Assembly (NCBI GenBank): GCA_038049695.1
Contig: CP142452.1
Location: 92,821,501 to 92,885,500 of the forward strand
Reading direction: 5' to 3'
DNA from: Cinnamomum chago
Lineage: Eukaryota > Streptophyta > Magnoliopsida > Laurales > Lauraceae
DNA length: 64,000 nt
How positions within the stretch are numbered: position 1 is the first letter of the stretch; each line of letters opens with the position of its first letter. Made by a program: the position numbers and the translations under genes. The notes under the pieces are model-generated. The model had not been told where the DNA came from. It made no database searches and was given only the letters and a program-made list of their open reading frames with translations. Of the stretch, positions 12,501 through 27,500 are shown piece by piece.

Positions 12501-15500
12501 CATTGGCTCACGGACAAGGAACGTGATGAACAATTGTTCAAATTGGGCCAAGATCTGGACAAAGTGATGGATCGTCTACGCACAGTAGAGGCTGCACTTA
12601 TTGAATTACAAAGTAATTACAAAGTAAACAGTTGGTTGCAAAGGAAGGATAGTCACACACATCGAAACAGAAAGGCCTAAGCAACGTGAATCCATGCATG
12701 ACTTTGTATAGCGTCTCATCGCTGAATGAACCCAGGGTCCCATAGTTGCACACCGCACTGATGACATCACAAACAAAGTTAAAATTGAGGTGGCTGATTT
12801 CTCTGGAGATGTCAGTCCGAAAGTTTTTGTTGACTGGCTTAATTCCCTGGAAGACTATTTTGCTTGGTATAACATGAATGATGAACAGCGGATAGCCTTT
12901 ACGAAGGTGAAACTTAAGGGTCCTGCTAGAATCTGGTGGTATGGTGCTGAAAATAACGAACTTGCTTTGAGACGGCCCATTACCAAATGGGTCAACATGA
13001 AAGAAAGGCTCAAAAGCAATTTTCTTCCTTCTGATTACATTGGCACACTACACCAAGAGTATCTTACTCTCCAGCAAGGCAATCTATCTGTGGAAGAATA
13101 TACAAACAAATTTCGCGAATATATTGTTCGTTGTAATTTGAAAACAGATGATCGTCTCACTATCACTCGATATCGAGATGGATTGCGCAATGATATCAGT
13201 CGAGAAGTTGCTATGTTTGATTACACCAGAGTTGATGAGGTATTTTGTAAAGCGCGCAAAGCTCAGCATGAACTTCAATTGCGGAGACGCAACACTTTTC
13301 AAGTCAGGGAGTCTTCCACTATTAGAGGACATGAACCTACTATTAACCGTACTCAGACGCAAGATTTTCGTCCTCCTCCTAAACCATTTTAGCAAGCACC
13401 ACATAGGCCACAGCAAGCCATTCAACAGAGGCAAGCTTTGCCACAGCCAAATCAACGGGTGCAGCAGAATCAGAATGATAATCGTGCCCGCGGAAGGATA
13501 GATAAGAGAGAAATCATTTGTCATGCCTCCAAACAAAATGGACATTATGCAGCCGAGTGTCCCCATAAAAATTTATACGCCACTAATGAGCCAGAAGAAC
13601 ATGAACAATATGATGAGGAAATAAAAGTACAGTTGTTCAATGCAGAGATTCAAAATGAAACCACAATAGATTAATTCCAAGATACAGAAGCTGATGATGG
13701 CACCCCTCTGCTTTTCCTTGATCGTCGTCTCCTAGTAGCAAATTCGATGGAAGAAAATGAAGAATGGAATCATGCATTCAGTTTCCGGTCACAAGTCAAT
13801 TGCAAGGGCAAGTCTTGTAACATGATCATTGATGGTGGTAGCGCGATAAATGATATTTCTCAAGAGGCAGTCGAGAAACTCAAGCTACCTACCGAGAAGC
13901 ATCCAAGACCATATAAAGTTGCATGGGTCAACAATTACTCCATTCTTGTCCATAAACAATGTGTCGTCCCTTTCAGAGTCAGCAATTATGAAGAAACAAT
14001 TCGTTGTGACGTCATTCCAATGAACGTTACACATATTCTCTTCGGACGACCATGGTTAAAGAAACTTAAAGTCATCACATATCATGAGCATAATACTTAT
14101 TCTTTTAACTGGAAAGGAGGCAAGATTAGGTTGCTTCCATTGCCCTCTAAATCGTCCACCTCCACATCTAATACAGCTCCAGCACTTCCTATATTGACCA
14201 TGCGGAAATTTGAAGATGACAGCAAAGAACAGGGCGTCATGTATGCATTGATTGCTAGGCAAATTCCAGAAGAATCTCTTGATACATCTGTCCCACAAGA
14301 AGTAGAGCCACTTCTGAAGAAGTTTGCTGATCTAGTTCCAGATGAGCTGCCTAAGGAGCTACCTCCATTACGTGACATCCAGCATGCCATTGATCTTGTC
14401 CCAGGCGCTTCCTTGCCAAATTTGCCTACATACCGGATGACTCCAACGGAGCATACAGAATTAAGAAGGCAAGTTGGTGATCTTTTACAAAAGGGATATA
14501 TCAGGTAAAGCCTCAATCCCTGTGGAGTATCTGCACTTCTCACTCCAAAGAAAGACGGAAGTTGGCGTATGTGCGTGGACAGTCGTGCCATCAATAAAAT
14601 CATGGTAAAGTACCGCTTCCCAATCCCCAGATTAGATGATATGCTAGATTTGATGACTGGTGCATGTATTTTCTCTAAAATTGATCTCCAGAGTGGTTAT
14701 CATCAAATCCGCGTAAGGCCAGGTGATGAGCGGAAGACCACATTTAAGATCAAAGACGGTCTTTATGAATGGTTGGTTATGTCCTTCGGGCTCACCAATG
14801 CACCTAGTACTTTTATGCGGGTCATGACACAATTATTGCAGCCTTATATTGGAAAGTTTGTCGTCATCTACTTCGACGATATTCTAATCTACAGCAGGAC
14901 GAAAGCAGAACATCTTTAACATCTAGATACAATTTGCCAACTCCTTCACCGAGAGCATTTCTATATTAATCTCAAGAAGTGCACTTTTATGAGTGATTCT
15001 ATTATCTTCTTGAGATATGTTGTGTCGGCACAAGGAATTAAAATGGACCCTGAGAAGGTCAAAAAAATTATGGACAGGCCCATTCCTACGACACTCAATA
15101 AAGTTCGAAGTTTTCATGGTCTTGCAAACTTTTTATAAGAGATTCATTCGAAACTTCAGCAATATCATGGCTCCCATCACAGACTGCATGAAAAATGGTG
15201 AATATAAGTAGATTAGTTCGGCCACTAGAGCCTTTGAAGAAATAAAGCGTAAAATCACAGCGGCACCAGTTTTACAAATTCCAAATTTTGACAAGGTCTC
15301 CGAAATAGCTAGTGATGCATCAAATGTTGGCATTGGAGGTGTTCTTAGTCAAGAGAGACATCCGATTGCATTTTTCAGCGAGAAACTTTCTGATGCCAAG
15401 AAAAAGTGCTCTTATGATGATTTGGAACTCTATGCCGTTGTACAATCACCTCGTCATTGGAGACATTACTTGATTGGCAACGAGTTTGTTCTTTACTCAG

Positions 15501-18500
15501 ACAATGATGCTTTGCGACATCTACATTCTCAATAAAAGATCAGTGCCAACCGTGCCAAGTGGAGCGCATATATACAGGAGTTCAGTTTCAGCATTCGCCA
15601 TACTACAGGAAAAGATAACTTGATAGCTAATGCACTCAGTCGACGAAAACATTTGTTGACAACCATGTCTGTTAGTGTGTCAGGTTTTGACCAACTCAAG
15701 CTAGATTACGAGGATGATCCAGACTTTGGTTCTATCTATGCAGACCTCAATAATGGTGGTATGGGTAAGCATCCTCACTATAGCATTCATGATGATTTTT
15801 TGTTTAAAGATACACAACTTTGTCTTCCTGCCACATCCATTCGTGAATATGTTGTCCGAGAGTTGCATTCAGGAGGAAGTAGTGGTCATTTGGGACGCGA
15901 CAAAACTCTTGCTCTTGTCAGCGATAGATATTATTGGCCCCGAATGAAGCCTACCATTATTCGCATTTGCGAACGATGTAGGACATGCCAACTAGCCAAA
16001 TGTAATAAGAAGAACACTGGACTTTATCAACCTTTGCATGTTCCTCATACTCCATGGGAAGACATTAGCATGGATTTTGTGCTAGGTTTGCCAATGACTC
16101 AAAGAAAAGTTTATTCTATTTTTGTTGTCATTGATCGCTTTTCAAAAATGGCACATTTTATTCCATGTCCTTCCACTAGTGATGCCTAAAAGGTCGCAAA
16201 ACTCTTTTTATGGCCTTCCAAAGACAATTGTTTCGGATCGAGAAACCAAATTCATGAGTTATTTTTGAAAGACCTTATGGATGTTGTCCAATACCAAGCT
16301 CAAATTCTCTACAGCTTACCGCCCTCAAACTGACGGCCAAACCAAAATGCTAAACCGAAGTCTTGGACAGTTGTTACGATGCCTTGTTCGTGATCACATC
16401 ACAACTTGGGATCAAGCATTACCTATGGCTGAGTTTGCCTACAATAATTCGGTCAATCGGTCTACTGGTACTTCTCCATTTAAAGTTGTAACAGGGGTTC
16501 GACCACGACTACCTGTTGATCTTGTCCCTTTGCGGGTAGATGCCCGGATAAGTGCGGATGCTGAAAGTTTTTTCACCACATGCAACAAGTGCTCATGGTC
16601 CATATCCGTCCAGAACGTATGCCTCCAGGCGCTTATAAAAAGTTGCATCCACGAAATGCTGGGCCATACAAGATTCTCAAAAAAATTGGTTCTAATGCTT
16701 ATGTGCTTGATCTACCATCCAATTTAGGAGTCAATTCTACCTTCAACGTAGAGGATCTTACACTCTACCGAGGTCATGACAATGATGGTGAAACTGAAGA
16801 GCAGACTATTGCTCTCCCTTCGAATCTTCCCCATGTTGACGAGATTGTTGATGTGCTTGATGATCAGATTGTTTCCACTCATCAAAGAGGTTTTCAAAAG
16901 TTCTATGTCCGCTGGAAGAATCGCCCTCTCCGATGCTACATGGATCGCTGCAACAGATTTTCAACGCTTGAATCCAGATCTTTACAAGCGCTATCAGGCG
17001 ATTAACTGGCCGGAGTCGAGTTCTTTCAAGCCTGGGAGAGTTGATGCAGCCCGACAGAAGACTAGGGCCCGCAGGCCCCCTCGATGGATCATCTAATGGG
17101 GTCCACATGATTCCTGATTCAATCAAGGATCCCTATCCATCTAAATTAGTACTATCAATTAGTTACTTAAATAGAATTGCTTTCTAAAATTCTAATTTGA
17201 TTAGGAAAAGGTATGTTACTCATTCCAATATTATTGTTTTTATCATGCTTATTCAATCAATAAACCATCGTAAGTTATTCTGGAGTATATAGTTTTGAGT
17301 GTTCTTTGTGTGGAATCCCTTCGTTGGATTCGACCAACCTCATATGAGAGGTTGGCCTACTCGATCGAAGGTCCGGGGCTGCGCCACTCTACCTTTTTGG
17401 AGTCATCACCATTGGCAGCCCGTGGAGTCATCACTTGTGGAGGGAGAATGCTTAATGAGATGCACTGTATTTGAGTGAGAAAAGACAAATCTTCATCGAA
17501 TGCATCAATGAGAGAATACAAGGGACTTAATAGAGGACGGGATGACAATCCTGCCTATTAGGGATCCACATCTAGAAAACCTTGAGGAAGATTTGCTAAA
17601 CTAAGAATGTAGACCAAGGAAATCTTCTTGGAAATTTGCTTGCTAAAAAATAGATACAGTTGTATTACACAGGACCATGGGCTAGGTCCAATGAGCTACT
17701 CATCTATGGCTTGGCCCAATGGGCTAGGATGGCCTACTACAGCATAGGCATTTATTTGTTAAATAGAATCCTCTTTCATCTCTCTAATTCATTAAATGTA
17801 AATCAACTTCAACTATCTCGCTAGACCTCGGACATAAGTATTTTCTAAACTAGGAATGCAAATTGAAAAAATCTTCTTGAAGTTTGCTACTCTAGGACTA
17901 ACTGTGAGAGTTTTTTGAAATTTTGCTACTAAGTAGATATTTTACAGTTAGCTGACCAAGGACCATGGGCTAGGTCCAATGAGCCAGTCATCTATGGGTT
18001 TGCCCCACTATGGTTAGGCCTCCTTTTGTAGCCATTTAGGCTCATGATGCACTTAAGCTACATCAATTGTTGTTCAACATTTCTATATTGTTATAACTGA
18101 TATAAAGGAAAAGTATCACAAACTCACAGGTTTAACAATTTAGAAGGAGCAGCACGCAGAATGGCCAATGCCTCCTTCCAACCCCACTGACGTTCAGATA
18201 ATGGTAGAAGACGCTGCAAAACAGATAAGCGCCATTCCCAATCTTCAATAAAATATTTAGCATTCAAAATTCTCCACTCCAAGGCCTGTTTTCCAGCAGT
18301 TGCTATATCACTGTTCAACATCTGCTCCAGTTCAAGCCCCACAGACGGTAAATTGTGACGCAATATGTCCAACAGTAGTCCAGTAAACGAAACTACCATT
18401 CTATTTCCCCCTTCACATGAACTAAAACGATCCGGTTGTTCCCAAGCAGAAGAAATGCATGATGACTCAGAATAGCTGCTGGATGAGGGACAATGCGCCA

Positions 18501-21500
18501 TATTTGCAGAGATGTCATCTATATGCAAAAGTGAGATGATGATGCTCACAATAAATATCTGCATCATTGACAAAGTTCATTGCTAAGTGAATTGAAAACA
18601 GACAGTTGTTAGAGAACAAAAGATTTTAGAACCATAGCAGCAAAATATTGAGGTCACATGAAGAACATTGCTATAAGGCTTTTTTTAAAATGATGTGATA
18701 AACTGGGGCCATGGGAGAGATCAGAATGATGAATCAAAATACTACCAACAAGCAAAACAGCCTTCCCCAGCTCGAAACAAGAATTTTAACCCCACTATAG
18801 ACACAATCAAAAAGGGGGTGAAAAGTAGTAGTTAGGAACATCAGACTTGAAATTCATGTGACATGTAACACAGGATAAGGTATCACTATCCAGCAATACT
18901 TCATACAATGGCCAGCATCCCACTGACTATCGTAGTTCTACAAGGAAATAGAACTGCCAAGGATCAGGAATATGAACCTTTTTTGCCAATCACAAAGAAA
19001 AGTGTAATCGATGGAGCAAAACTTACATAATCTCTAGAGATAAATAACAAATACTAAATGACAATTGATCAGCCAATCTACCACTTCCTTGGCGCGGATA
19101 ATTCACCTAAAAAGATTCAAATCAGGGAAACTAAAAGAAGTGACTGCTTTTTCATTAACAGTTTGATTCCACTATCAAAAAAGTATCATGACCCAGTTCA
19201 ACCTACTTTCCAATCAACAAAATGCATGGATGAATCATCTTACAATCCCAAGAAATCTCTTCGAAAGGCTTAAATATTTAATCCAACAACATCGTCCAAA
19301 TTTCCACTTTAATTTGAGTTTGGAATGCAAGGGAAAAATCATCACATTGGAAACGATTAAAATTTTAAAACAACCTTCTGGAGGGTATTTCTTTTCGCTT
19401 CAATTTAACTTGTGAGTACTTTTTTAAAGATCTCAACAAAATGTACAATGGTAATTCTATTTGTTGATTTGAAGAAACATTATAGAAGGAAGACAAATTA
19501 GAAACGTGTTCGAAAGATGGTGCTCCACCATTCGAGGATCAAGTGAGATTAAATTCTATTTCAAAATAAAATCGAGGTGCCTGTATTCCTTTCCAAACAA
19601 ATGAAGGGCATTCTTGTCAATGTTATTCAAAGTTACCTTAGGGGTCGTTTGTCTTTTATGCGTGGGATATGTAAATACAATTTACACATGTAAAAGACGA
19701 ATATTCAAATTTTAAGTATGTAACGTTTACACATGTGTTTCTTTTTACAACGTTTGTCTAATAACACTATTTTCGCATCATGTACACAAGTGATTCATTT
19801 TTCTATGTTTTTGTTTGGTTAAAGAAATAAGAGTTTATAGTCTGATGGTTAAGAAAAATAGTATGATTATTAATATTTCTATTAATTAATATTTATTTCA
19901 ATATTATTTTAATTCATTATTCAATTTGCATAAAACTTAACCCATGCATCTCACCAGCTTTATGCCAATATTAATCGATTATAGAAAGTTCTTAAAATGA
20001 GTACTTTATTGCTAAGTCCAATTATATTAAAAGTATCACAAATTTATTATGGTTAGATAAAATTGCATTTATACATTATTTTTTAATGGTACCATAGTGC
20101 TATATATTATACATTCTTCCTTTTCTCTTACATTCATTAATACATATTTAAATATTTTTAAAGTAATACAATAATAAATAATTTTAGAAAAATCATTAAG
20201 ATATTGGAAGAAAATCTAAAAGGAGAAGAGAAGATATAGAATCAAATTTTGAAAGAATAAACCTACATAGTAAATAGAGAGGTTACCTTTATAAAAGGGG
20301 ATGAGATGTGGGAGGATTTTCATTCATAGGTTTCATCAGTCTTTATGCATATGTTATTATTATTTTGTAAATGTGTTGGAGGGGGGTTTCGAACCTAGAA
20401 CATCTTTGATGGAAATGCCTCTTTTATTATTATTTTTCTAAATGCGTTAGGGGGGGTTTCGAACCCAAAAACTCTTTGACGGAAACTACCCCAAAACTAA
20501 ACCGTCCGCCTCCAACGGGTATTCTTTGAAATCAGATGTGCTTTGGTATTCTCTTTTCCCACCTGAATAGGTGTTCAAATCTTAGTGTGAAAATGGACTC
20601 ATTTTCACACCATTTACACATCTGATTTACACACAAGATGCATAAATGGTTGAAGACAAACATTACTGTTGCTTAAATATTACGCATATTCACCATTTAC
20701 ATATGTAAATGGGTGCATCGTTTGTTTGAACCCAGTGAAGTATGTAAATGGGGTTTGATGCATAACCATTATGCATCTCATGCTCCTTTACAGCATTTTA
20801 CGCACACATGCGTAAATGGCAGTGTAAAAATGGTGTGAAAATGGGCTCTTTTTCAGCACAAAATTTTATCATCTCTCTAGGTGATCCTCATTTACGCACT
20901 ACGTACAAAATGGGGTACGCTACAGTGAATTCAATGTCCACTTTACCCAGTCCTTTTTTTCCAATTGTTTTTATTTTTGTGAGGCCCTAAATAAAAATCC
21001 TAACCATTTATCTACTTTAGAAGGCAAAAACGGCCAGGGGTAAAATTTCAGTGGTTGATTCATCATGAATTTTGAGATATTTTTGAAAAAGTACAGATCC
21101 TAAATCACATTTTTGAAAATGAAAACACATCCCATGCCAGTCTATTTTATTCAATTTTTAATGCCTATGGGGCCCCAAATCATGATCCAAACCGTCCATC
21201 CTCTTTAAAAGGTCACAAATGGCCAGCGGATCGAATTTCATCCATTGATACGTCAAAATGGGGTACGCTACAGTGAATTCAATGTCCACTTTACCCAGTC
21301 CTTTTTTTCCAATTGTTTTTATTTTTGTGAGGCCCTAAATCAAAATCCTAACCATTTATCTACTTTAGAAGGCAAAAACGGCCAGGGGTCAAATTTCAGT
21401 GGTTGATTCATCATGAATTTTGAGATATTTTTGAAAAAGTCCAGATCCTAAATCACATTTTTGAAAATGTAAACACATCCCATGCCAGTCTATTTTATTC

Positions 21501-24500
21501 AATTTTTAATGCCTATGGGGCCCCAAATCATGATCCAAACCGTCCATCCTCTTTAAAAGGTCACAAATGGCCAGCGGATCGAATTTCATCCATTGATACG
21601 TCAAAGATTTTGAGATATTTGTGAAAAAGTCCAGACCCTAAAATCTACAGGCCCCATTTTCACGATCCGGACCGTTCAACCTCTTAAGAATGCCAAAAAT
21701 GGCTAGGGGATCAAATCCCATGACATGAATCATCATGGATTTCATAAATTTTGTGACAAACGATGAACTATTGGATGTACTCAAATTCACATGTGAAGAA
21801 ATGTGAAGATGACAAAAATTGGAATGTGTTTCACATGTGACTCGTTTGCATATGTAAATGAATCACATGTAATGGTTATGCATGATTCCCATTTATGCAT
21901 CACAAGCATAAAGAGACAAATGACGCCTTACCTAATTTAGACTTTATAATGACAAAACCTTAGCACAAACCAAATTACAGCTGGAAGATATAATCGGGAT
22001 TTTCTAACAACCCATGTGCCCTAAAATTAGGGAAACTTGTGATACAAAGAGAGGAACGAGTGACTTCATTGCCGTCACTTCCAGTTTCCTTCACGGATGA
22101 CTATAAAAGATTATGGAAGATTTTTGTGACCCTTCCATCTTCCTTCACTGATTCCTCAGTGTAATACCCCAGACCTCGATTCAGGGGCTAGAATATTTTT
22201 AATATTTATATATTTAATTTCCTTGATTTACTGTATTTATATATTTAATTTCACTGATTCCTCTAGTATATCTTGGATATTAAAATTTTGGACCCTTAGG
22301 GTTAAGCCAAATTTTTAGATCTGAGATGAACCTTTGTGGGATTTTCTTTTGTAAATATAACTGGGTACAACCCATTAGTTCTAACCCATAGAAGTTATCA
22401 TATTATGCCACGGAGATGGGACCCATGTCTTGATAAATTTTGGAGTTGTCGCATGACGTAAATAAATAGACTCTAGTGCATGAATCCCAATAGGAAGAGA
22501 ATCGTGCAAACAGGTCCAGAACAAAGAAGTATTTTGACTTCTATTTCAACTCTATTTGTAAGTACTCAATGTGTTTGAAAGGAGAGAAACCCCCATGCCT
22601 TCACCACACCGACTGATAAGTGATTAAATGTTTACAATTTAAGCCCTAATATTTTATTTATCGTGTGCTAGTCCATTGTTATTTTATTTGTTTTTACATT
22701 GTCTTGTTATTTTTGTAAGGAAAAGTCAAAAGAAGCCAAAAGAGAGAATTTCAGCAAAAGAGTTACTTGAGAGATTGTTGGTGACTTGGCGTGAAGGAGG
22801 GAAGCTTTAAGATCAGATTTCAGCAGGAGGAGACATTCAAAAGTAGGGTCCACCATTGATAAAAAAATTGCACGCGTCCAAAGTGGTCCCATCATGTGTT
22901 CCTTGTTTGAAACAAGATTTTTAGAATCAGATTTGGGAAAGTCGAAGCCAAAGATGGACATCCCACTCCATAGAATCTTCCATCATGTGCAACTTTTGGG
23001 ATTTTTTGGAAAGATCTCCCTCCCAAGTCATGATGTCATCTTTGAGAGAACTTCAAGGAGCCTAAAAGGAAAGAAGTGCACACCAAGACATTCAAAGTGG
23101 CAAGAGAATCTCCTATAATGTCTAGTTGTGTCCTAACTAAGTTTTCTTGAAAGCCAAGCTAGAGGTCTACACATAAGGAAACAAGAGCCTAAAAAGGAGG
23201 GATCTCTTTACTAAAGAAAGCTTTTCAAAAAGCATAAAAGGAGAACCAAACGGGGATACTCGACCACCACAAACCAAACCAAACCAAGCCTTTTCCCACT
23301 AGGTGGGGTCGGCTATATGGATTTGACGACGCCAATCAAATCTGTTTAGGACCATGTCCTCCGTTAGATCCATGTAGGCAAGGTCATGTTTAATAGTTTC
23401 TTTCCAACTTCTCTTGGGTCTCCCTCTCCCTATCCTACTCCGGGCAATCTCCATGCTTTCACACCTTTTAACAGGTGCCTCCGTTGGGCGCCTTCTAACA
23501 TGGCCGAACCATCTCAGTCGATTTTCTCTCATTTTATCTTTAATCGGTGCTATTCCTACTTTGCCCCTAATCTCCTCATTCCTGATCCCATCTCTCCTTG
23601 TGATCCCGCACATCCATCTTAGCATTCTCATCTCCGCAACTTCCATCTTCTTAACATGATTATGCTTTACTGCCCAACACTCTGATCCATATAACAACGC
23701 TGGACGTACCGCCACCTTATAATACTCTCCTTTAACCTTGAGGGAGACTTTCCGATCACACAAGACCCCCAAAGCACTCCATCTGGTCCACCCGGCCTGA
23801 ATCCTGTGACTTACATCAGTATCAATCTCTCCATCATGTTGCACCATAAATCCAAAGTACCTAAAGTTTTCTTTTTCTACAATCTTTTGTGTGCCCAAAC
23901 TTACTTCTAAGTTACCAAGTGTCCTACTTTGACTAAACTTGCATTCCATATATTCCCATATACTCGACCACCACAAAAAAAAAAAAAAAAAAAAAAAAAA
24001 GACACCCAAAACCCTAGCAGCCGTCCAACATTAATTCTGGGAGCTTTTTGGAGCAAAGGAGAAAAGGAAGAAGCCGAAGGCCATGCCTTCATCACCATCA
24101 TCTTCTAGAGTTCTTCCTATGACTTTTATTTTCCATGTTATTATTCATTGCAAACATGAGTAGCTAAACGTTTAGGGCTAGGGTGTAATTGAAACCCTAG
24201 CCTAATTTTATGTAGTTCCTTTTGGAATTCCTTAATTGAGAATTCAGTTTTACTGGATGAGTTTCTAAACCATGCTTTGATTTGATGAGTTGTGTATATG
24301 CCATGCCAACCATGCCATGTTCAATTGAATTTAAGATTAGCTAACTTGTTTTTTATTGATCTTGATGTTTAAGCATCTAGGGTTTAGAATCCATGAACAA
24401 TCTAGGTATATGCCATGCCTAGACTCACGCATTTATCATTCCCATTATTTTTGTGCATCATGCGTGTATTGACTAGGACATATGACACGGTTAGTTCTTG

Positions 24501-27500
24501 CAACTTGATGAACAATTCATGTTGTATGCCACTCGTGAATTAGCTTAAAGGGAATCATAATCTAGATACATATGCCATGGTCTAGATTGATGTCACCAAT
24601 AAATCTAGTTTTGATTAAGGAATAATAAGGAACATGCATTGGATAAGGTTTGGGGAGTTGATGAAACCCTCGTCCGTTCATTCTCACCATTTTCAATCCT
24701 AGTAGTATTCTTATGTGTTTGGTTACTTTTCATTGTGCTTTTGATTTATTTTAATATTTTTAACTTCTTGTTCCAGTAATTTCATTCAGCCAACTTTTCA
24801 TCCATTTAATATTCTGAATTCATAGTTATTTTCAACATTGTTTTATCACTAGTCTTCGTAGGATCGACCTCGTACTTACAATTCATCATACTACATAGTG
24901 ATCTTGTGCCCTTGCGAGTTTAAGTTGTGTGCATATTAAGTAGCTTATTTCTAGGTTACTTGGTGCGTACCCACCAACCCTCTCTCCCTCATTACTTCTT
25001 TACTTCCCTCCTCTACCCCTCATACTCCCACATCTTAGAAGCCCTAGACTACAAAAGTAGAAGGAGAAAGAAGAGGATCAGTAGTCTAAGAGCCTAGTGA
25101 AAGAATTTTCTCCTCCCTCAGGCGAATTGGGCAAACCTAGTCGATAAAAGGTGAGTGGAATCCTTATCTACTTGTGATGAATCCTAGATCCTGATGTTTT
25201 GCCTTTTGTATTCCTTGCTACGCAATAGTACGCATTCAAGATAATTTTGCTTCTTGGATTCGCTACAGGGTTCATAATGGTCATCATGTTAAATTTTGGC
25301 ATGATGAGTGGTGCGGGCAGTTTGTTTTGAAAAAGCAATTCCCAAACTTATTTTTGATGGATTGGAGGCAAGAGGCTTTTGTTGCTGAAAATTTTAGTGG
25401 TTCTAGTGGAGGAGTAATTTGGAATTTTTTCTTTTCGAAGAAACCTGATTGACATCGAAATTTCTGATTTTGTCGTTTTGCTTGGCATCCTTGATAAGGT
25501 ATATGTGTCGGTTGGCAGAGATGATGAAAGGATTTGGAAACCAGGTGTAAAAGGTCAGTTTTTAGTCAAGTCTTTTTATATGTTTTGGATGACAGTTCAG
25601 GTCAAGGGAAAGGTTGGCAATCTTTTTGGGATCCCTATGTTCCGCCAAGGGTTTTGGTGTTTTGTTGGTTGGCAAGAAAGCATAAAATTCTGACTATAGA
25701 CAAGCTGCAAAGAAGGAAGCATTTTTTAGTAAATGGGTGTCCTATGCGTTTAAAGGATGGGGACACGACGCATCATTAATTAATTCATTGTCAGTTTGCT
25801 AATAAAGTTTGGATGGCTATTTTAAATTTCTTTGACGTGAGTTGGGTGATGCCTAATAATGTGGAGGATTGTTTTCTTCAATGGCGTTTACGAAAGAAGT
25901 TTGTTCGTGGCAATATTTTGTGGAAGTTAGTTGCTTATGCGACGGTTTAGAAATTGTGTTTGGAGAGTGGCGCAACCCGGATCTGCGATCGAAGCGTTAG
26001 ATCAATCTCCCGAGGGATTGATCGAATCCAAGATGGATTCCAGTCACTAGGGCACAAACAAAACCATGAAGCCAAGTATGGAACTCACGATGAACTCAGA
26101 AATCTATTTACTGATTGAAATTAAGCATGATAAAAAAACAATAGATCTCTTCTGTTTATATAGAACATTTTGTTTCTAAAACTAATCATAAAATTGGAAA
26201 TAGTAACATACCTAGTCCTAATCAAATTAGAAGTTTAGAAAGCAATTCCTATTAAGCAACTATTTGATATTACAAATTTAGATGGATAGGGATCCCTGAT
26301 TGAATCAGGAATCATGTGGACCCCATTAGATGATTCATCAAGGGGGCTTATGGGCCCTAGTCTTCTGTCGGGCTGCATCAACTCTCCCAGGCTTGAAAGA
26401 ACTCGACGGATCGCCTGATAACGCTCATAAAGATCTGGATTCAAGCGTTGAAAATATGTTCCAGTGATCCATGTAGCATCGGAGAGGGCGATTCTTCCGG
26501 CGAACAGAACTTTTGAAAACCTCATTGACGAGTGGAAACAATTTGATCATCAAGCACATCAATAATCTCGTCAACAGGTGGAAGATTCAAAGGGAGAGCA
26601 ATAGTCTGCTCTTCAGTTTCACCATCATTGTCATGACCTCGGTAGAGTGTAAGATCCTATACGTTGAAGGTAGAATTGACTCCTAAATCGGATGGTAGAT
26701 CAAGCACATAAGCATTGGAACCAATCTTTTTGAGAACCTTGTATGGACCAGCATTTCGTGGATACAACTTTTTATAAGCTCCTGGAGGCATACGTTCTGG
26801 ACGGATACGGACCATGACCATATCTCCTTCAGCAAATTCAAGAAATCGATGACGCTTGTCTGCTTGTTGTTTATAAGTGGCATTACTAGCAGATATATGG
26901 CGCAGGACTTCATTGTGCACTTGTTGCATGTGGTGAAAAAACTTTCAGCATCCGCACTTATACGGGCATCTATCGGCAAAGGGACAAGATCAACAAGTAG
27001 TCGTGGTCGAACCCCTGTAACAGCTTCAAATGGAGAAGTACCAGTAGACCGATTGACCGAATTATTATAGGAAAACTCAGCCATAGGTAATGCTTGATCC
27101 CAAGTTGTGATGTGATCACGAACAAGGCATCGTAACAACTGTCCAAGACTTCGGTTTACCACTTCGGTTTGGCCGTCAATTTGAGGGTGGTAAGCTGTAG
27201 AGAATTTGAGCTTGGTATTGGACAACATCCATAAAGTCTTTCAAAAATAACTCATGAATTTGGTTTCTCGATCCGAAACAAGTCTTTGGAAGGCCATGTA
27301 GACGTACAACTTCTTTGAAAAAGAGCTTTGCAACCTTGTAGGCATCACTAGTGGAAGTACATGGAATAAAATGTGCCATTTTTGAAAAGCGATCAACGAC
27401 AACAAAAATAGAATCAACTTTACTTTGAGTCATTGGCAAACCTAGCACAAAATACATGCTAATGTCTTCCCATGGAGTATGAGGAACAGGCAAAGGTTGA

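Noticed and set aside
18519-18520. Acceptor at CATATAG inside SPG11-like exon 8
   Set aside because: It would remove the conserved [13 protein letters not shown] segment and the phase would not match exon 7.
22894-23118. Plus-strand ORF in the inner solo LTR
   Set aside because: No domain and inside an LTR without coding capacity.
23299-24009. 236-codon ORF as a host gene
   Set aside because: The sequence is the C-terminal end of an RTE reverse transcriptase, 5'-truncated and flanked by a target duplication.
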